A stretch of DNA of 64,000 nt from Symsagittifera roscoffensis (lineage: Eukaryota > Xenacoelomorpha > Acoela > Convolutidae). The stretch covers positions 69,802,123-69,866,122 of the forward strand of contig NC_087064.1 of NCBI RefSeq assembly GCF_963678635.1, given 5' to 3'. Shown here one piece after another: positions 12,495 through 24,649 of this stretch (position 1 is the stretch's first letter; each line of letters begins with the position of its first letter). A program made the position numbers and the translations under genes. The notes below the pieces were generated by a model. It ran no database searches. It was given only the letters and a program-made list of their open reading frames with translations, and was not told the DNA's origin.

Positions 12495-13625
12495 CGAAAC
12501 ACCTGCTTGAATACGGATATTGTTGCACAATTGAAGATTTAAAAATTGGCCGAAAAATTATAAATAAGGAAAACTTTCTTGAACCCTGTTTCCCATTCCC
12601 TTTTTTCTTTTTGTTCTATCATCTTCAAGGATTTTATCTGCCAGCTGTGATAATCAGAAATTCATTCTCATCAACAAATTTTGAAACACGCAAAAAGTTG
12701 AGGTTACTAACCACATTACCAGAATGACGACAGAGATCAGAGATGTTCAGGCAATCAATTTCACTGAAAAATTATGCATTAGCACCTTAAAACTGATTCC
12801 TATGTTGGCGTTTTAAAAGATTAACACTTAAACCAGGTGTTCGGATACAAAAAATATGTGTTTTTTTTGCCTTGTTTTAACGAGTCAAGGTCTTAACTCA
12901 AACACGGCCCTCTTAATTTTCCCTTGCTTTTCTGTCTACAGCTCATTCAACATACCCCTATTTCCTCAAAAAAGTGGTTGAGCATATGCTTTTTTAGAAA
13001 GTGAGAAAAACAAAGTCGCTTTTTAATTCAGATAAAAGAAACCTCTGGCTCTCAGACTTCATTTTCAGCCAGGAAGGTTAAATTATACCCGAGGAAATAA
13101 AACATTTTGCATCAGCACTCGAAAAAGCCAATTAGGAAAAATTCGCAGAACTAGCTTTCACTGCAAATAACTCAAATGACCAAAAAGTGTTTCGGATTAA
13201 AGGGAATTGAAATTTAATGAGTTGAATGCAGCAAAGGAGTGCTTCGAACGGGTAAAATTTAAAGTACATATTCAGCGGCATGTTTATGATGAAAATATTT
13301 AGTGTTCTAAGCGAAGCATAAGCTAAGTAACACAGGTTCTGTTTTTTATTTGATCTCTTCTAGAGTAACTTGCAAATCGGATCTGTAATTGTTTAGCTTG
13401 TCTTTATGAGCTTCGTATGTTGATGAGATTTTTTTCAACTAATGAGGATATTTTGAGTTTTTTCTGCTTCAAACAGAAATTGATTGCACAGTTGAAAATA
13501 TAAAAACGGGCTGAAATTTCGAATGTATTGATATTTCTTGAGCTCTTTTACTCGTTCATCGGTTTTGTCCTTTTGTCATCTCATCTTCACGCATTTCAGT
13601 TGCCAGGTTTTGAGCAATTTTGTGA
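12495..13625. repeat. Diverged direct repeat pair of about 150 bp
   Basis: The segments at about 12495-12660 and 13480-13625 share an ordered series of similar blocks: TTGCACAATTGAA / TTGCACAGTTGAA, then a GGCCGAAA / GGGCTGAAA block, then TATCATCTTCAAGGATTT / CATCTCATCTTCACGCATTT, then TGCCAG. The copies are old. No class can be assigned. Confidence 0.4.
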
Positions 13626-15056
13626 AAGAGATCGACACGCAAATATAGTCCGTCAAAATTTAGGATGAACAGTCTCTCGAAATTTTCAGAAACTGCAAGT
13701 TTTGTGCCACAAGAACTAACAGCCACTACGATGGTACTCCACTAATATCTTGCGCAGTCATAAATTTCCAACACTGGAATGACTGTTCAGATGATAGGCA
13801 AAAGATTAGGGCGATTCCACTTATTCAAGTCCAAAATTTTAAAGCAAGTCTCACCTAGTATAATTTACAAACACGGTGAGGCAGTTTATGCTAAAGCATA
13901 AACTCGAAATCTCTGCTAATACTCTGCTAATATTCAAAAAATTAACCCAAAAAAATCATTACGGAAAATCTCGAAACTTTGCTTAGCTGATAAAGCATAC
14001 GCCCAGCAAGTTAAATTTCAATTTAAGTCCAGTTACGATGCAAAAGTTTTGTTTCAAACGTCACGGAGTATCTTTTCTTTCTCTTCGTTTTTTTCCTGAA
14101 AACCTTTTAGAAAAAAAATAAAATTTTGCAAACAAAACTTCTGAAAAACGCTGATTGTTAAAAAAACACTGAACACACTAAGGAGCTATCAAAAACATAC
14201 TCAATAATTTTAAATAAGTGCGGAAGAAAATAACTGGGAGAATTGTTTAGACTTAAGTGTTTAGACCAAACTAGCCAGAAAATTGTTCACGTGGTTAAAA
14301 GCAATCTCTTTTAGTCAACTAGAATTAAGTCTTTTGGATTTTAGCAGGATGTTTTTTCAATTTGCAATGTTAATTTTGGAGAGGTTGTGATTGTTAACAT
14401 GGTCAGCTTTAAAAGAAATTTTCTACATGGAAAAATTTTCCGTAGTTTCTTCAGCTTCAGATCCATATGGACAATTTTTCTAACAAATGGATAATATTTA
14501 CATTTTCTCTTGCTGCTCGTTCTCAGCTTTGTTTTGATTTAAATTTTTAAATTAATCCTCTTGAAATACAATTTGAGTCTGCATTCAAAATATTCAAAAT
14601 CAGTCAAAGTGTAATAAATTCAGCAAGCTGAGAACAATTTTTTGTTCTGCTCAATTTTTTTGCTTAACAAAACTTTTTCCCTTATTAATTTCAGCGGATC
14701 GCTCATTGACATAGACACCTTTGCAATAATTTTGTTCTCTACTCAGCAGGTGTCTGCCTAAGTACCGTCGGCTTAGCTACCGTTATATAGAATTTAAAAG
14801 AATGCTTTTTAACGCTGGTAAAAATGTGTTTTAAGACACATTTCCCTCAAATTTAATTATCTTAGTCGAGACAGGGATGAAAAATTTGGTAGAGGTAGTT
14901 TTCTTTCTATTTTTTGATCAACTGAGTTTTCGGTTTGGCGGATTTCGTCTCTCTTATTCTTCGGCTAGCTTGCCATACTATATTGGTGATGTACCGCTAG
15001 TGGTTCGAAACTCTCTGTGTAAACATTTAAGAGGGTCTTAAAGAAAAGATGAAGAT

Positions 15057-18000
15057 ATGTTTACAGGAGTAGCACAGCTAAGCACTCCCACTGAAGCACC
15101 TGTTCTTGAGATCACTTACGAGGACTATGACCTGAGTTTGAACACTTTCTCTCTGGTTGAGGGACCGGGCGAGAGCGAGACTTTCGACCTGGGCGAATTC
15201 GCTGTCATGAAGTTCGAATTCCAGACCAGAGCTGACATACAGGTAATATATATATATACACACATACTTCACACCTTCTGCAACATTTGATTTGAGGAAA
15301 AATTGTGGATATGATTATTGATATTAAAATTGCGCCCGCCACCATTTGACAAAGTTGTACAATCGCGCCTTAATATACAACATACTGTATTGGCGAGCGT
15401 TCAGTGTTCACTGTATTCACAAGCAAACCAAAGTTGATTATATCATACATAAGAGATCAAATTTTTTCTGGCCACAGAAAAAGTTTATATGATCAAAATA
15501 TTCATAAAAGATACTTTTGCGAAATTCCAAGGCTGTTCGTGTCATTTAGTTTTGTTATAATTTACTTTTTTTGGCTTAGGACACTTTGACGATGGAGTTC
15601 AGTGGGTTCTATAATGGATACAGTGCTCTCATTATTTGCGGGGAGCCAATGATTGAGGCGGTGTCGGATTACGAACTCACTTTTGCGACACTTGACGACA
15701 TCGCTCCTCATGTAAGTATAAAAGGGAATTATTCATGCGCGTAGAACTGAGTGCGCGTGAAATATTTTTCAACCAATCAGAGTTCAGTATTTAAAAACTC
15801 GAAAAAAGGCAGCGATAAAGCCAGTCATGTTTGGTCTGATAAAGTGTTTTGATTGGCTGAGAATTTTCGGGCAGTCGGACCTTTGCGCAGCAGAATAGTC
15901 CCTTAGTAGAACACAATAGACACCAACTGCAACTATAACCAGAGTATTATAACCAGCTCTCCTTACTATACACTCACAACAAAAAGTTATGACCGCCCCC
16001 AATTACAAAACTGAAAAAAAAAATCTTTGAAAAAATGAGGAAAAAAAGCAAAATCTCTAAAAAAAACTAAAAACGCTTTGAAATGAAGGTTCTGTGATAC
16101 TTGTATATGTATAGCCATACTGCACAAATATAACACAACGTTCCCATTAAACATAACAGAGAAGATGTATTTTCCAATTATTTATTCGATTTGTTTTTTT
16201 TTAGAAAAACAGAATTTTTTCAAAATATTTAATTGCTTTCAGATTTTTGTTTCTACTCTGGTTTTGTCTTTTTCTGAGATATTTTTAATTTCTCGTAAAC
16301 TGTTTTCTTCTGCAGAAGGTAGTATGGTAACTTCAAGTTCTCGAGATCGTTGCTTCGTTTTTACGGTGCGCATGTTCATTTGTGAGACGGATCCTTAACG
16401 TAAAGAAAGAGTTAAAAATAGTAGCTATCACTAAAATGGAATGTATATTTATGTTGTTGTTTTTGCATTAGCCAATCAGAAACTCTGTTGATTTTATTTA
16501 TTTTTTCAAAAAAACTTCTATTTTGCAATCAATTTAAAACGAAAATTCAAAACTTTTTGACCTGATTTGTAACAAGTGACCGTAAGTCAGCTTGCTTCTT
16601 TTTTCCAATTTTATCCAGGGCAGCTCCTAGAAGAGTTTTCGTTTTCGGCTCGGGATTTGTCCCTGTGTGGTTGGTATTTATACCTCGTTGGTTGTATTAT
16701 AACCATCCAAAATGAATTCAATCAAAAATTCAAACTCAAAGAAACGGTGTAGTTCCTTACAGGTGGACACTATGTATTTGGACCTTGGGTCGATCGACTG
16801 GCCAGCAGGCACTGTGTTCTCCATCACTTTCAACATCTTGTTGATCAGCCACAAGGACTATGTGGAGGGGGACATCTACTGGTTCGCAGCAGCCATGCAG
16901 TACAACCATGAGGGCGCAGACTGGGTGTCAGACATCGCATTCGAACTGGGACCCTTGCCAGCGGTAACAGTAACATAGAGCCTCATTGGTTTTTATATAT
17001 TTTTTGTTTTCTATGCAAAATCAGGTGCCACGAATAATCAATGGAATGGGTCGAGTGGTATATCATATTATATTCCTTTCAGTCGTGATTCGAACGACAT
17101 TGAGACGAAAAAAGCTGGTTAGAAAATAAGCACTTTTAATCAAAAATTTATTTTAATTTAGTGCTATCTAGGCAAAAGAAATTTCCAAAATATCCTAAAA
17201 ATTTTGTGAAAAAAATTTTTTTTAGGACAAATGATGTCGATCTTGCCTAATTCGTTAACTTTCTACACGTTTGTATAGTTTTCTCATCACACCGATTACA
17301 AACATTGATTTCAATTTGAAAAAAGAAAGTATTTTTTTGTAGTTTTTTTTATGAATATGGTCCGAATATTCAAATATTCGGAGCAACTTGAACAGCAACC
17401 GGTTTTACTTGTTTTTGAATGGGAACAAAACGCCGTTAATTGTTGCAAAAATTTGCAATACGTATCAATTATTATCAGTTGCGCTGCAATAATTATTTGA
17501 CGAGCGGGGGGCTAGGACAGTCAAATTCAGATTTTTCAGGGGCTCAGACATCAAGCTGAGGGTAACACAAGGCCTCAGTTCTAACTTTTAAACATGGAAA
17601 AAAAATAAATCTAATATGTAAAGCTAATTAATGAAATAATTTAAGTAAATTAACTCATTTTGTAAAAATTATTACAATGCATGAAACATCAGGCAAACAA
17701 AACGCATGTTAATGTTAATCAGGATCGCAACATTGCCATTAGTAATTCAAATTCTCTGAAACACAACAGACCATTTTGAGTGTAGTTTTGGGATCAATTA
17801 TTTTAAAGACGCGGTCGCAGATTTTAGCTAAAAGCACTCAGCGATTTTTTGTCAAGGCTTTTTAAATCGCAAAGGTTTTGCCCCCGTAAAAACCTAATAG
17901 AAGCACAATGCTGTTAACAGAGTGCTTAGAGAGGCTACGCGACATGCTGATGCCTTTTCGGTATTCTCCCAAACCGACCTAAATTGTAAGCGTACACTTT

Positions 18001-18836
18001 CATAAGATGTATGTTAATAACTATCTGGTCTGAAAATTAAATGATGATTACATATGAGTCTGTATCATATGATAAAAACTGGAGACTGTTCCAGATGAGT
18101 CCGTCGGCTGCTATGTCAATTGTGGAGGACAGTGAGATGAGTCTTCTGTTCCACTCGGGAGGAAGTGGCAGGGCACAGGTCAAGGTCATCGACCCATTCT
18201 TCGAAGTGCAGAATTTCCACTTCAAGGTGAAGCTGAACAAAAGTCAAGCAAACCTGCCGTGGTTTTAAACTCTCTATTGAACTCCATTTCAGCCTTAATT
18301 ATGACAGATTTTTTTTTCGAAGTATCTTTTTTGGATTTTGAATTATTACAAAAAAAAATCGAAAAAAATTGGTGTCGTAAACCATTGCACCTACCTTCCA
18401 ACTTCGTGAATCCAAATCACAAAGGAAATTCCGATCAATATTGAGAGGGTTTTCTGACATACCAAGTTTTTGACTCAGTAAACACACCTAATTATTAAGC
18501 TTTTCTTCGTGTTACATTTTTGGTGGTTAAAAAAACTTCAGTAAACATAAGTTGCTGAATAAATTAGATTTAGTTAGGTTTTAATAAAAAAAAACTAATT
18601 TCAATTGAATTGCTCGTTCGCTGATTAGGTTAGGGTCGATGAGTCACACCCCCAGTACAACCAGATCTGTCTGTGTGGTCTGTCTGTGATCCAAGCCTCC
18701 CCGTCGTTCCTCGGCTGCACCGCCGACGCCTCCCTGCCCCCAGCGGCTGTCCTGATGGACCCTTCTTTCAACGACACCCAGTGCAAAAAGCAGATTAGTC
18801 TCGAGTTCGGAGACCTCAAGAAGATCGGAATCACTT
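15057..18836 (+). CDS. Modular, probably extracellular beta-rich protein, first exon group (five exons)
   Basis: The exons are A 15067-15242 (or from the ATG at 15057; the frame is closed by a stop at 15039), B 15580-15711, C 16763-16963, D 18095-18226 and E 18629-18836. Each is flanked by AG and GT, and all joins A-B, B-C, C-D and D-E are phase 0. E ends in phase 1, which equals the phase A would need if it had an upstream exon. A-E then total 849 nt, exactly 283 codons. B and D are both 44 codons. The exons are visibly GC-richer than the introns. The protein shows a recurring pattern of an acidic or aromatic residue followed by LG or FG and then alternating hydrophobics (TFDLGEF, YLDLGSI, AFELGPL, SLEFGDL), which suggests repeated beta-sandwich units. 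E is cysteine-rich (CLCG, GCTA, DTQC). I do not recognise the family. No signal peptide or gene start was found, so the 5' end is uncertain; D could instead run to 18261. Confidence 0.72.
16975..17115 (+). repeat. Dispersed repeat family B, copy 1
   Basis: The ordered blocks GCAAAATCAGGTGCCACGAATAATCA, then a TGGTATATCATATTA block, then CGTGATTCGAACGACATT recur at 19945, 33840, 37780 (minus) and 52200. No ends or class can be defined. Confidence 0.5.
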
Positions 18837-20205
18837 GTGAGTCTTGTTTTCTGTTGCTGCTATTCACTAATTCCTTGACTAAAAGAAGACTCAAACTTTA
18901 TTTAATAGCAAATTGTCCTTGACATCTTATTTGGCGAACGAATTGAAAGAAAGAGTTTTTGGTGGTTTAAAAAGGTGGATTCTACGCCTTTAACTCACAT
19001 TGGCCAGTTATTTTACTATGCTAATCAATTTTGGGTCTAATTTTAGTATCTAGAAGAAAAATTTCGCAATTTTTATACTTTAACCCACCAGCAAAGCCAA
19101 AATTATGTAGGACGATATCTGCCAATCATTTTATGTTGCGCTCACTTCACGAGAGAGATAGAACTTCAAGCTACGTTAATTTTTTCATCGCACTTTTGGA
19201 CACCTTCGAGTATTGTATCATACTAAAACACTTTTTAGACATAAAGTCGATTTTCAAAAAGGATATTTCGAAACAAATTGTCAAAAACCAGTTAATACCT
19301 TCTAGTTGTAAATAGAATTACAATATGTTAATTTGCACAATTTTCCCGGTTGTGAGGGGTTGAGAAAACTTGGCAGTGTTCTTATACGCTTTTTTTAGAA
19401 CAAACTAAAATTTCAATAATGAGTTTCACGATGAATTTTTTCAAGGTTGGCAAGAAGTTCAGCTTAAAAATAGCTCTTGAACTGCGATGCGCGCATACAA
19501 ACTGTTTGACTTTGTCGATCGCGTCAATGCTAATTCCGCGACAGAAAAATCATAGTTTAGACAGGGTTTCATCAGCGAACCATTCTTCGAACTGCAGTAC
19601 TGAGTGAAAAAAGTCTAACAAAGCTGCCATTAATTTTAGCTCTCTAACTTTCAGTCGGGAACATTTCTTTCAGTTAAAAAGTTGTTGGTTCAATCGCTGT
19701 TGTTGTTAGTCGCTGCAATTTTGTGAAACCATCAGAAATAAAAAAAATTATAAGCAAACCGAACGATTCATTTAGTGTAGTGTTGCGCCTTCGAAACAGA
19801 GTTACCTTCCCTTCTCTGGAGAAGAAAGGACCTTGTTTCGGACTGTAGCTTGTGTGCTTCTTCTCTGGGGGCTTGCAGATCAAGCAGGAGTTTTGCTTTA
19901 ACGACAATAATTTTTGTTCCGAACTTTTCTTTTTTTTCTGTTTCTTGTCCATGTAAAATCAGCTACTGCAAATTACCACGTGATGGGTTGGGTTAGTTGA
20001 TACATCATAAAAATGTCTTTTTAATTGTGATTCGAACGATCGTAAAAAAATTTAAAACTAAAGCGGCCGAGTAACCTTGGTTTTATATATACATTTTTAT
20101 TATATGACAAAAAAGTCGACAAAAATGTTAAAAGTGTTTTTTAATGATTTTTTGTTTTTCTGTTTGTGACTCATTTTGATAATCAAAACAACTAACGTTA
20201 GTTAT
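18837..20205. other. Intron or intergenic DNA between exon E and the retrotransposon
   Basis: No exon matching the phase-1 exit of exon E could be supported. The open frame at 19419-19607 has no features of the modular protein. Confidence 0.4.
19940..20060 (+). repeat. Dispersed repeat family B, copy 2
   Basis: It contains TAAAATCAGCTACTGCAAATTACCA, TTGATACATCATA and GTGATTCGAACGAT in the family order. It ends about 145 bp left of the LTR retrotransposon. Confidence 0.45.
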
Positions 20206-20418
20206 TAATAAAGAGTTAAGATGTACCACTGGTAACTATTGTATCTAACTAAAGTTAAAAGAGAATAAAAGTATTGGTTGAATTAAAACTGACTGTAGTC
20301 TAAAAAGAGCAACTTGTGAACCGAAGTCCACTGGACTTCGTAGAGTTAACATTGACTGGTACGTAATTAGATAATAGAGGTCAAGGTTATAACATACTAA
20401 AAATACTGAATCACAACA
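20206..20418 (-). repeat. 3' LTR of the Ty3/gypsy element (213 bp)
   Basis: Direct repeat of the sequence at 26525-26737 with two substitutions and no indels. Confidence 0.93.
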
Positions 20419-20428
20419 TTCCCCACTG
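20419..20428 (-). promoter_or_regulatory. Polypurine tract of the Ty3/gypsy element
   Basis: On the minus strand CAGTGGGGAA abuts the TGTTGTG start of the 3' LTR, the expected place for second-strand priming. Confidence 0.65.
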
Positions 20429-20789
20429 CACAAAAAATTAATATCTGCCCGCTCAACGATGTAGCCAATATCACACATATACTCCATCTCCCCGCGCTCC
20501 ACCAGGGCCAAAGAAGAAACAAAACGTAACCACATTTAGCACCAATGGATTTTTACAGAGAGTACAAATTACAATGGAGGTGATTATATGGTAATATATA
20601 CAGGCTACTTACAGGTTTACACAGATATCAACACTGAATGTACAAAATGATATGTACAATTGGGGTTATGTAGCATTTGTACAATTAAAGCAAACTAACT
20701 AACTCACTAACTAGGTAATAAAAAAAAGTTTTGGGTTATCCAATGGATAAAAGCCAAATCAAATACGTAACATGTCATGTTACCATAGT

Positions 20790-21790
20790 TTAAAAGTTTT
20801 CAGAGTTTGTGACCGTAGTGTTGTATCTAGTATGGAAATTATCTGCCTCTCTTCTTACATCGGTATCGATACCCGAGGATATGTCACTGCCGTCGTCATC
20901 CTGAGTATTACTGGTAACTTCTACCAATGGTGGCGATACCCATGCGGTCCTTGTCGCCTGAGAGGAAGGTGTTGAGAGTTGGTCTTGTGTGGTTTCAGCA
21001 ACCAAAATCGTATGACGTGGGATCTCATCACTCATCAATGGGTGTAAGATAATCCGAGGGGGACGTCGTACAGTATGATAAATTTTGTTTTGGACTCTTT
21101 GCACCGGAAAACGTAATAAGCGGTTCGTCATCGGAGTCTACTGCACTAATTGTCTCCGTTCCGAGCGTCACTTGGTCGATAAACCGTCTATCACCATAGA
21201 ATTTCGGGGGGTGGGGGGGCTGGATTTCTTCTTGCACGAAGTTTTGCGGGTATTGGGGTCTTTGGTGTCTCCACTTTCTTCTCCGGAGAGCTATCCACTC
21301 GAATTGGGTCGTCACTTGTGCCCGTTGGTAAAGTGACCGTTGTCTGCGTTTTTGTCTGGCTTTTTACGGTACTCCTTGGTTGATCTAAATCACTATGAAG
21401 GTTAACAGTCGGTGTATTACATACAGTTTCCGCTTCCGTACCCAAGTAGTCGTCAATGACTTTATCCCAAAGGTCTAACTCTAACGACGAATCTAGGTTA
21501 TTAAAGTCGAATTTTGAACCTTTCGAGCTCGTGATGAATGTTCTCCTCTTTTTGCCAGAATTTCCACCCGTTGGTGTGTAACTCATCGAAGGGCCTCCTA
21601 TATTTGAGTCTCGTCTCTTGGAAGGGGAGTTTCTTTTTCGCTTGCCCGCTAAATCATTACTATTATTTTGCGAATTCGGTCTTGCCGAGAATGTCTTAGA
21701 AGCTGCCGGTTGGGTTTTGTTAAAATCTAAGTCAGATTTTCTTATCACATGTCCGTTATCTAATGTGACCGTATGTTTCGTGTCTGACAA
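20790..21790 (-). pseudogene. Integrase C-terminal tail region of the Ty3/gypsy element
   Basis: It starts with VTLDNGHVIRKSDLDF, like the small C-terminal chromatin- or DNA-binding segment after Ty3/gypsy integrases. A long basic, proline- and serine-rich tail follows (KRKRNSPSKRR, PAPPPPEILW) and continues in another frame to about 20790. No envelope features such as a signal peptide or membrane segment are seen. Confidence 0.65.
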
Positions 21791-22019
21791 AGGTTTACTC
21801 CCCAGTGGTTTAAAATAAGGTTCTCCTTCCCTCCTGTTAACTGTTTTCCTAAACCAGTTACCTCCTTGGCTGAAAAGATTTGACAGTGGGGCTCGCTGGA
21901 GATTTCTATCTACTTTGTCAGCAGGGTCGCTCTCATACCCTCTTTCATCAATTGCCCTGACTTCCAGATAGCCATGTTCGAACGCGTCATCAGCCCCCCA
22001 GTCTTGTGCTCTGTCCTTC

Positions 22020-23093
22020 GTTAAGATTGATTTCCCATTTATCTAAACTAATTGCGTGAGAGACCAAAGATTTTCAGAACGTATTGGGAGATCTATTAAA
22101 ATGTTTTGAGAAAGGAGAGCATCCAATGGATGATTGTTTCGTCGAGCGTATGTTCCAAATAATTTTATCAATAGCCGTATTTAAAGATGGTTTTGGATCG
22201 TTGAACGACATTGCCAGAAGCTTAGCTTTGACAGTGTAAATGAGTCTTTCTACTACTCCATTGGATCTATGATCACCAACCGTACATAGAATTTAATTAA
22301 TGTTGTTCTTCTCACAGAAGTTTCTAAAATCAAACGAAGTAAAACATGACCCATGGTCAGCTCTAATGGACTTTGGAAATCCGTGAAGATAGCAGTAATC
22401 TGTCATGAATGTTAAAATTGAAGAAGTCGAGGTGTTGTTTACTACCTTCGCAGACGGAAACTTTGAAAAGCGATCAATGCACAACAAAAGGTATTTTGCG
22501 TTACCCCAACTCTTGTCCAATGGGCCAGCAAAGTCTAAATCTACTTCTTCGATTGGTTCGGTCAGAATCGGTATTTTCTCAGTCTTGTTCGTCCCTAGTA
22601 ACACTTTTAGGTTCTTACCGGCCATTATACACTGAGTGCAATTCTTTCCATGATGGTATATCTCTCTGTATAGGTGTGGCCACCAGATGTTTTCTGCCAG
22701 GGCTTTCATCCCGAACTGCCCTGGATGAGTCTCGTGAAGGAGTGACAGGAATGGTGATCGTAATGCAGCCGGTACTATCAGTTTGTTATCGTTGAATAAC
22801 AGTCCTTCTTTCACGTGGATTTCCCTCTGGAAGTTCTTTAAGTAGGCTCCGAATTTGTCCAATGGTTTGCCTTCCTGTACCGCCTTCTTTACCTCCTTGA
22901 GGATTTTATCTTCGTCCGTCATGAGTTTAATCAGCTTATTCGAGCAATGATCTGAAAGTGATAACGGGTTGTCAGGCAATCTGAGATCTCCCTTGTACTT
23001 GGCCAATAATTTCTTGTGTAGGTCTGACATTATGTCGTTATTAAAATTCAAGAAGATTCCTTTCTTTTCTGCCCTGAGGGAAATTTTTAACAA
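22020..23093 (-). pseudogene. pol: Integrase region of the Ty3/gypsy element
   Basis: An HHCC zinc domain is seen (HETHPGQF, REIYHHGKNCTQC). The core's first two acidic residues lie in VDLDFAGPL and RADHGSCF. A TAA at about 22290 follows NNIN. The third catalytic glutamate is in NGVVERLIYT beyond that stop, so all three DDE positions are present but separated. The segment upstream to 23665 is a low-conservation linker, and a frame change near 23090 separates it from integrase. Confidence 0.87.
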
Positions 23094-23589
23094 GTTGACC
23101 GATGTAATAAATTCTTGTAACTGTTTTTTTTATCTGAATTTAATGACTGATTGATTAATAATACTGATTGGGCAAGAAAGAATAAAAAAGTTTTGTCTGA
23201 TAAGTAAAAATAATTGAAATCAAATTTTGATAAATTTAATGGAACAAAACCGCTTGTGCAAGACTCTGAACGCGAGTGATTGGAATTACAAATTCTGATA
23301 GTGTCGTGTACGTAATTCAGATTTTTCGAGAAGAACGACCGTTGGATGCTTTGCGATAAATCTTTCTTTCCACCCATTGGATTATTACAATCCAAGTTAC
23401 TAATCGTATTTACATCCAATGGATTATACACTTCGTTCTTTTTACAATTATTTTTTTTACAATCGTTATTTACAGAGAGGTTTTCTACAATCTTTTGTAC
23501 TGTAGCCACTACAAATTCGCTATCGTAGTGTGATGTAGGGAGTGCTTTTCCTGAAGGTAGTCTCGACAATAAATCTGTAAATCCCATTT

Positions 23590-24193
23590 CTTTTCCCGGA
23601 ATGTGCTTGATCTTGAAATTAAATGGTAACAGTCGATTTACCCAACGAGTTAATCTGCTATGCATAGTTTTGTTGCTCTGATTTGCATTTAATGCTGATA
23701 ATCATGCCTTATGGTCCGTCACAATTTCAAATTCAGCACCATACAAGTAATGTTTAAAATGTTCTGTAGCCCAGACTACTCCCAACAATTCAAGTTCGTT
23801 TGTCGAATATTTACTATCGTGGTTGTTTAAAAATCGGGAGGCGAATGCTATTGTTACCTAATTTTCTCCATCCCATTGTTCTAAGGTAGCTCCTAAGCCG
23901 TTATGAGAAGCGTCTGTCTTTAGTCTTGACATCCTTTTTGTGTCGAAATGGTTGTTCTCTGTTATCTTCACTATCTGTTGTTTTAGTTCTTCAAATGCTT
24001 TAGTACGTTCGTCATTCCATTGGTAGACTGATTTCTGCACGAGAAGTGGTCGTAGGGGGGAACTTAGAGCAGACAAATTTGGGACGAATTTCATATACTG
24101 ATTGATCGACCCAAAGAAAGACCTAAGTTCAGATATATTTTTGGGTTTTGGTAGGTTTTTAATCGAATCTGACTTTCCCACCAATGGTTTCAC
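23590..24193 (-). pseudogene. pol: RNase H region of the Ty3/gypsy element
   Basis: RT connection sequence (LRSFFGSINQYMKFVPNLS) is followed by RNase H with DASHNGLGATL, a STNELELLGVVWA glutamate block and a TDHKA block, then HSRLTRWVNRLLPF and HIPGKEMGFTDLLSR. Stops at 23857 (TAG) and near 23705 (TGA) interrupt the frame. Confidence 0.86.
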
Positions 24194-24649
24194 GCCCGAT
24201 TTCGATATCTTGAAACCTAGCCACTCTATTTCTTATTGGAAGAATGCACATTTCTCCAATTTTATCGCCATATTCTTGTTGTCCAAAATGTTTAAAATGT
24301 TTGTTAGTATCGCTTTGTGTTCATTTAATGAACCTTTCGAAGCTATTAAAATGTCGTCGATATAACAATTGGTAAAAGGAATGTCTTTCAATAAGGAATC
24401 CATCACCCTCTGGAATTCGTTTGGCATATCGCCCAATCCGTAAAATCCAGTTAAAAACCTATAGGTTCCAGTGGTTTCGCCCCCCACGATACTAAAATTA
24501 CACTATTTGCTTGTGTCTGTGCATAATTGTAGTTGGCTGTACGCGTTCTTTAGATCTAGACTACTAAACCAAACTTCCCCTGACTCTTTGCTTGACAGTT
24601 GGAGTGCAATATTATCGATCAGTTCATGTATGTTTGGCATCTGGTACTT
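24194..24649 (-). pseudogene. pol: Reverse transcriptase palm region of the Ty3/gypsy element
   Basis: It contains conserved RT blocks: FSSLDLKNAYSQ (first catalytic aspartate), GFYGLGDMPNEFQ, and the YIDDIL catalytic pair near 24360. In-frame stops interrupt it at about 24505 (TAG) and 24230 (TAA), in addition to the TGA at the start of this stretch. It is therefore non-functional as it stands. Confidence 0.88.

Larger units (their letters stand above)
8867..15041. other. Gene-poor AT-rich interval
   Basis: I see no supportable gene. Open frames here (for example 10382-10681 and 12175-12468) lack recognisable motifs, splice context or coding-like composition. The interval holds the foldback at 10967-11310 and a diverged direct repeat of about 150 bp (about 12495-12660 against 13480-13625). 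An upstream exon of the gene starting at 15057 could be hidden here. Confidence 0.5.
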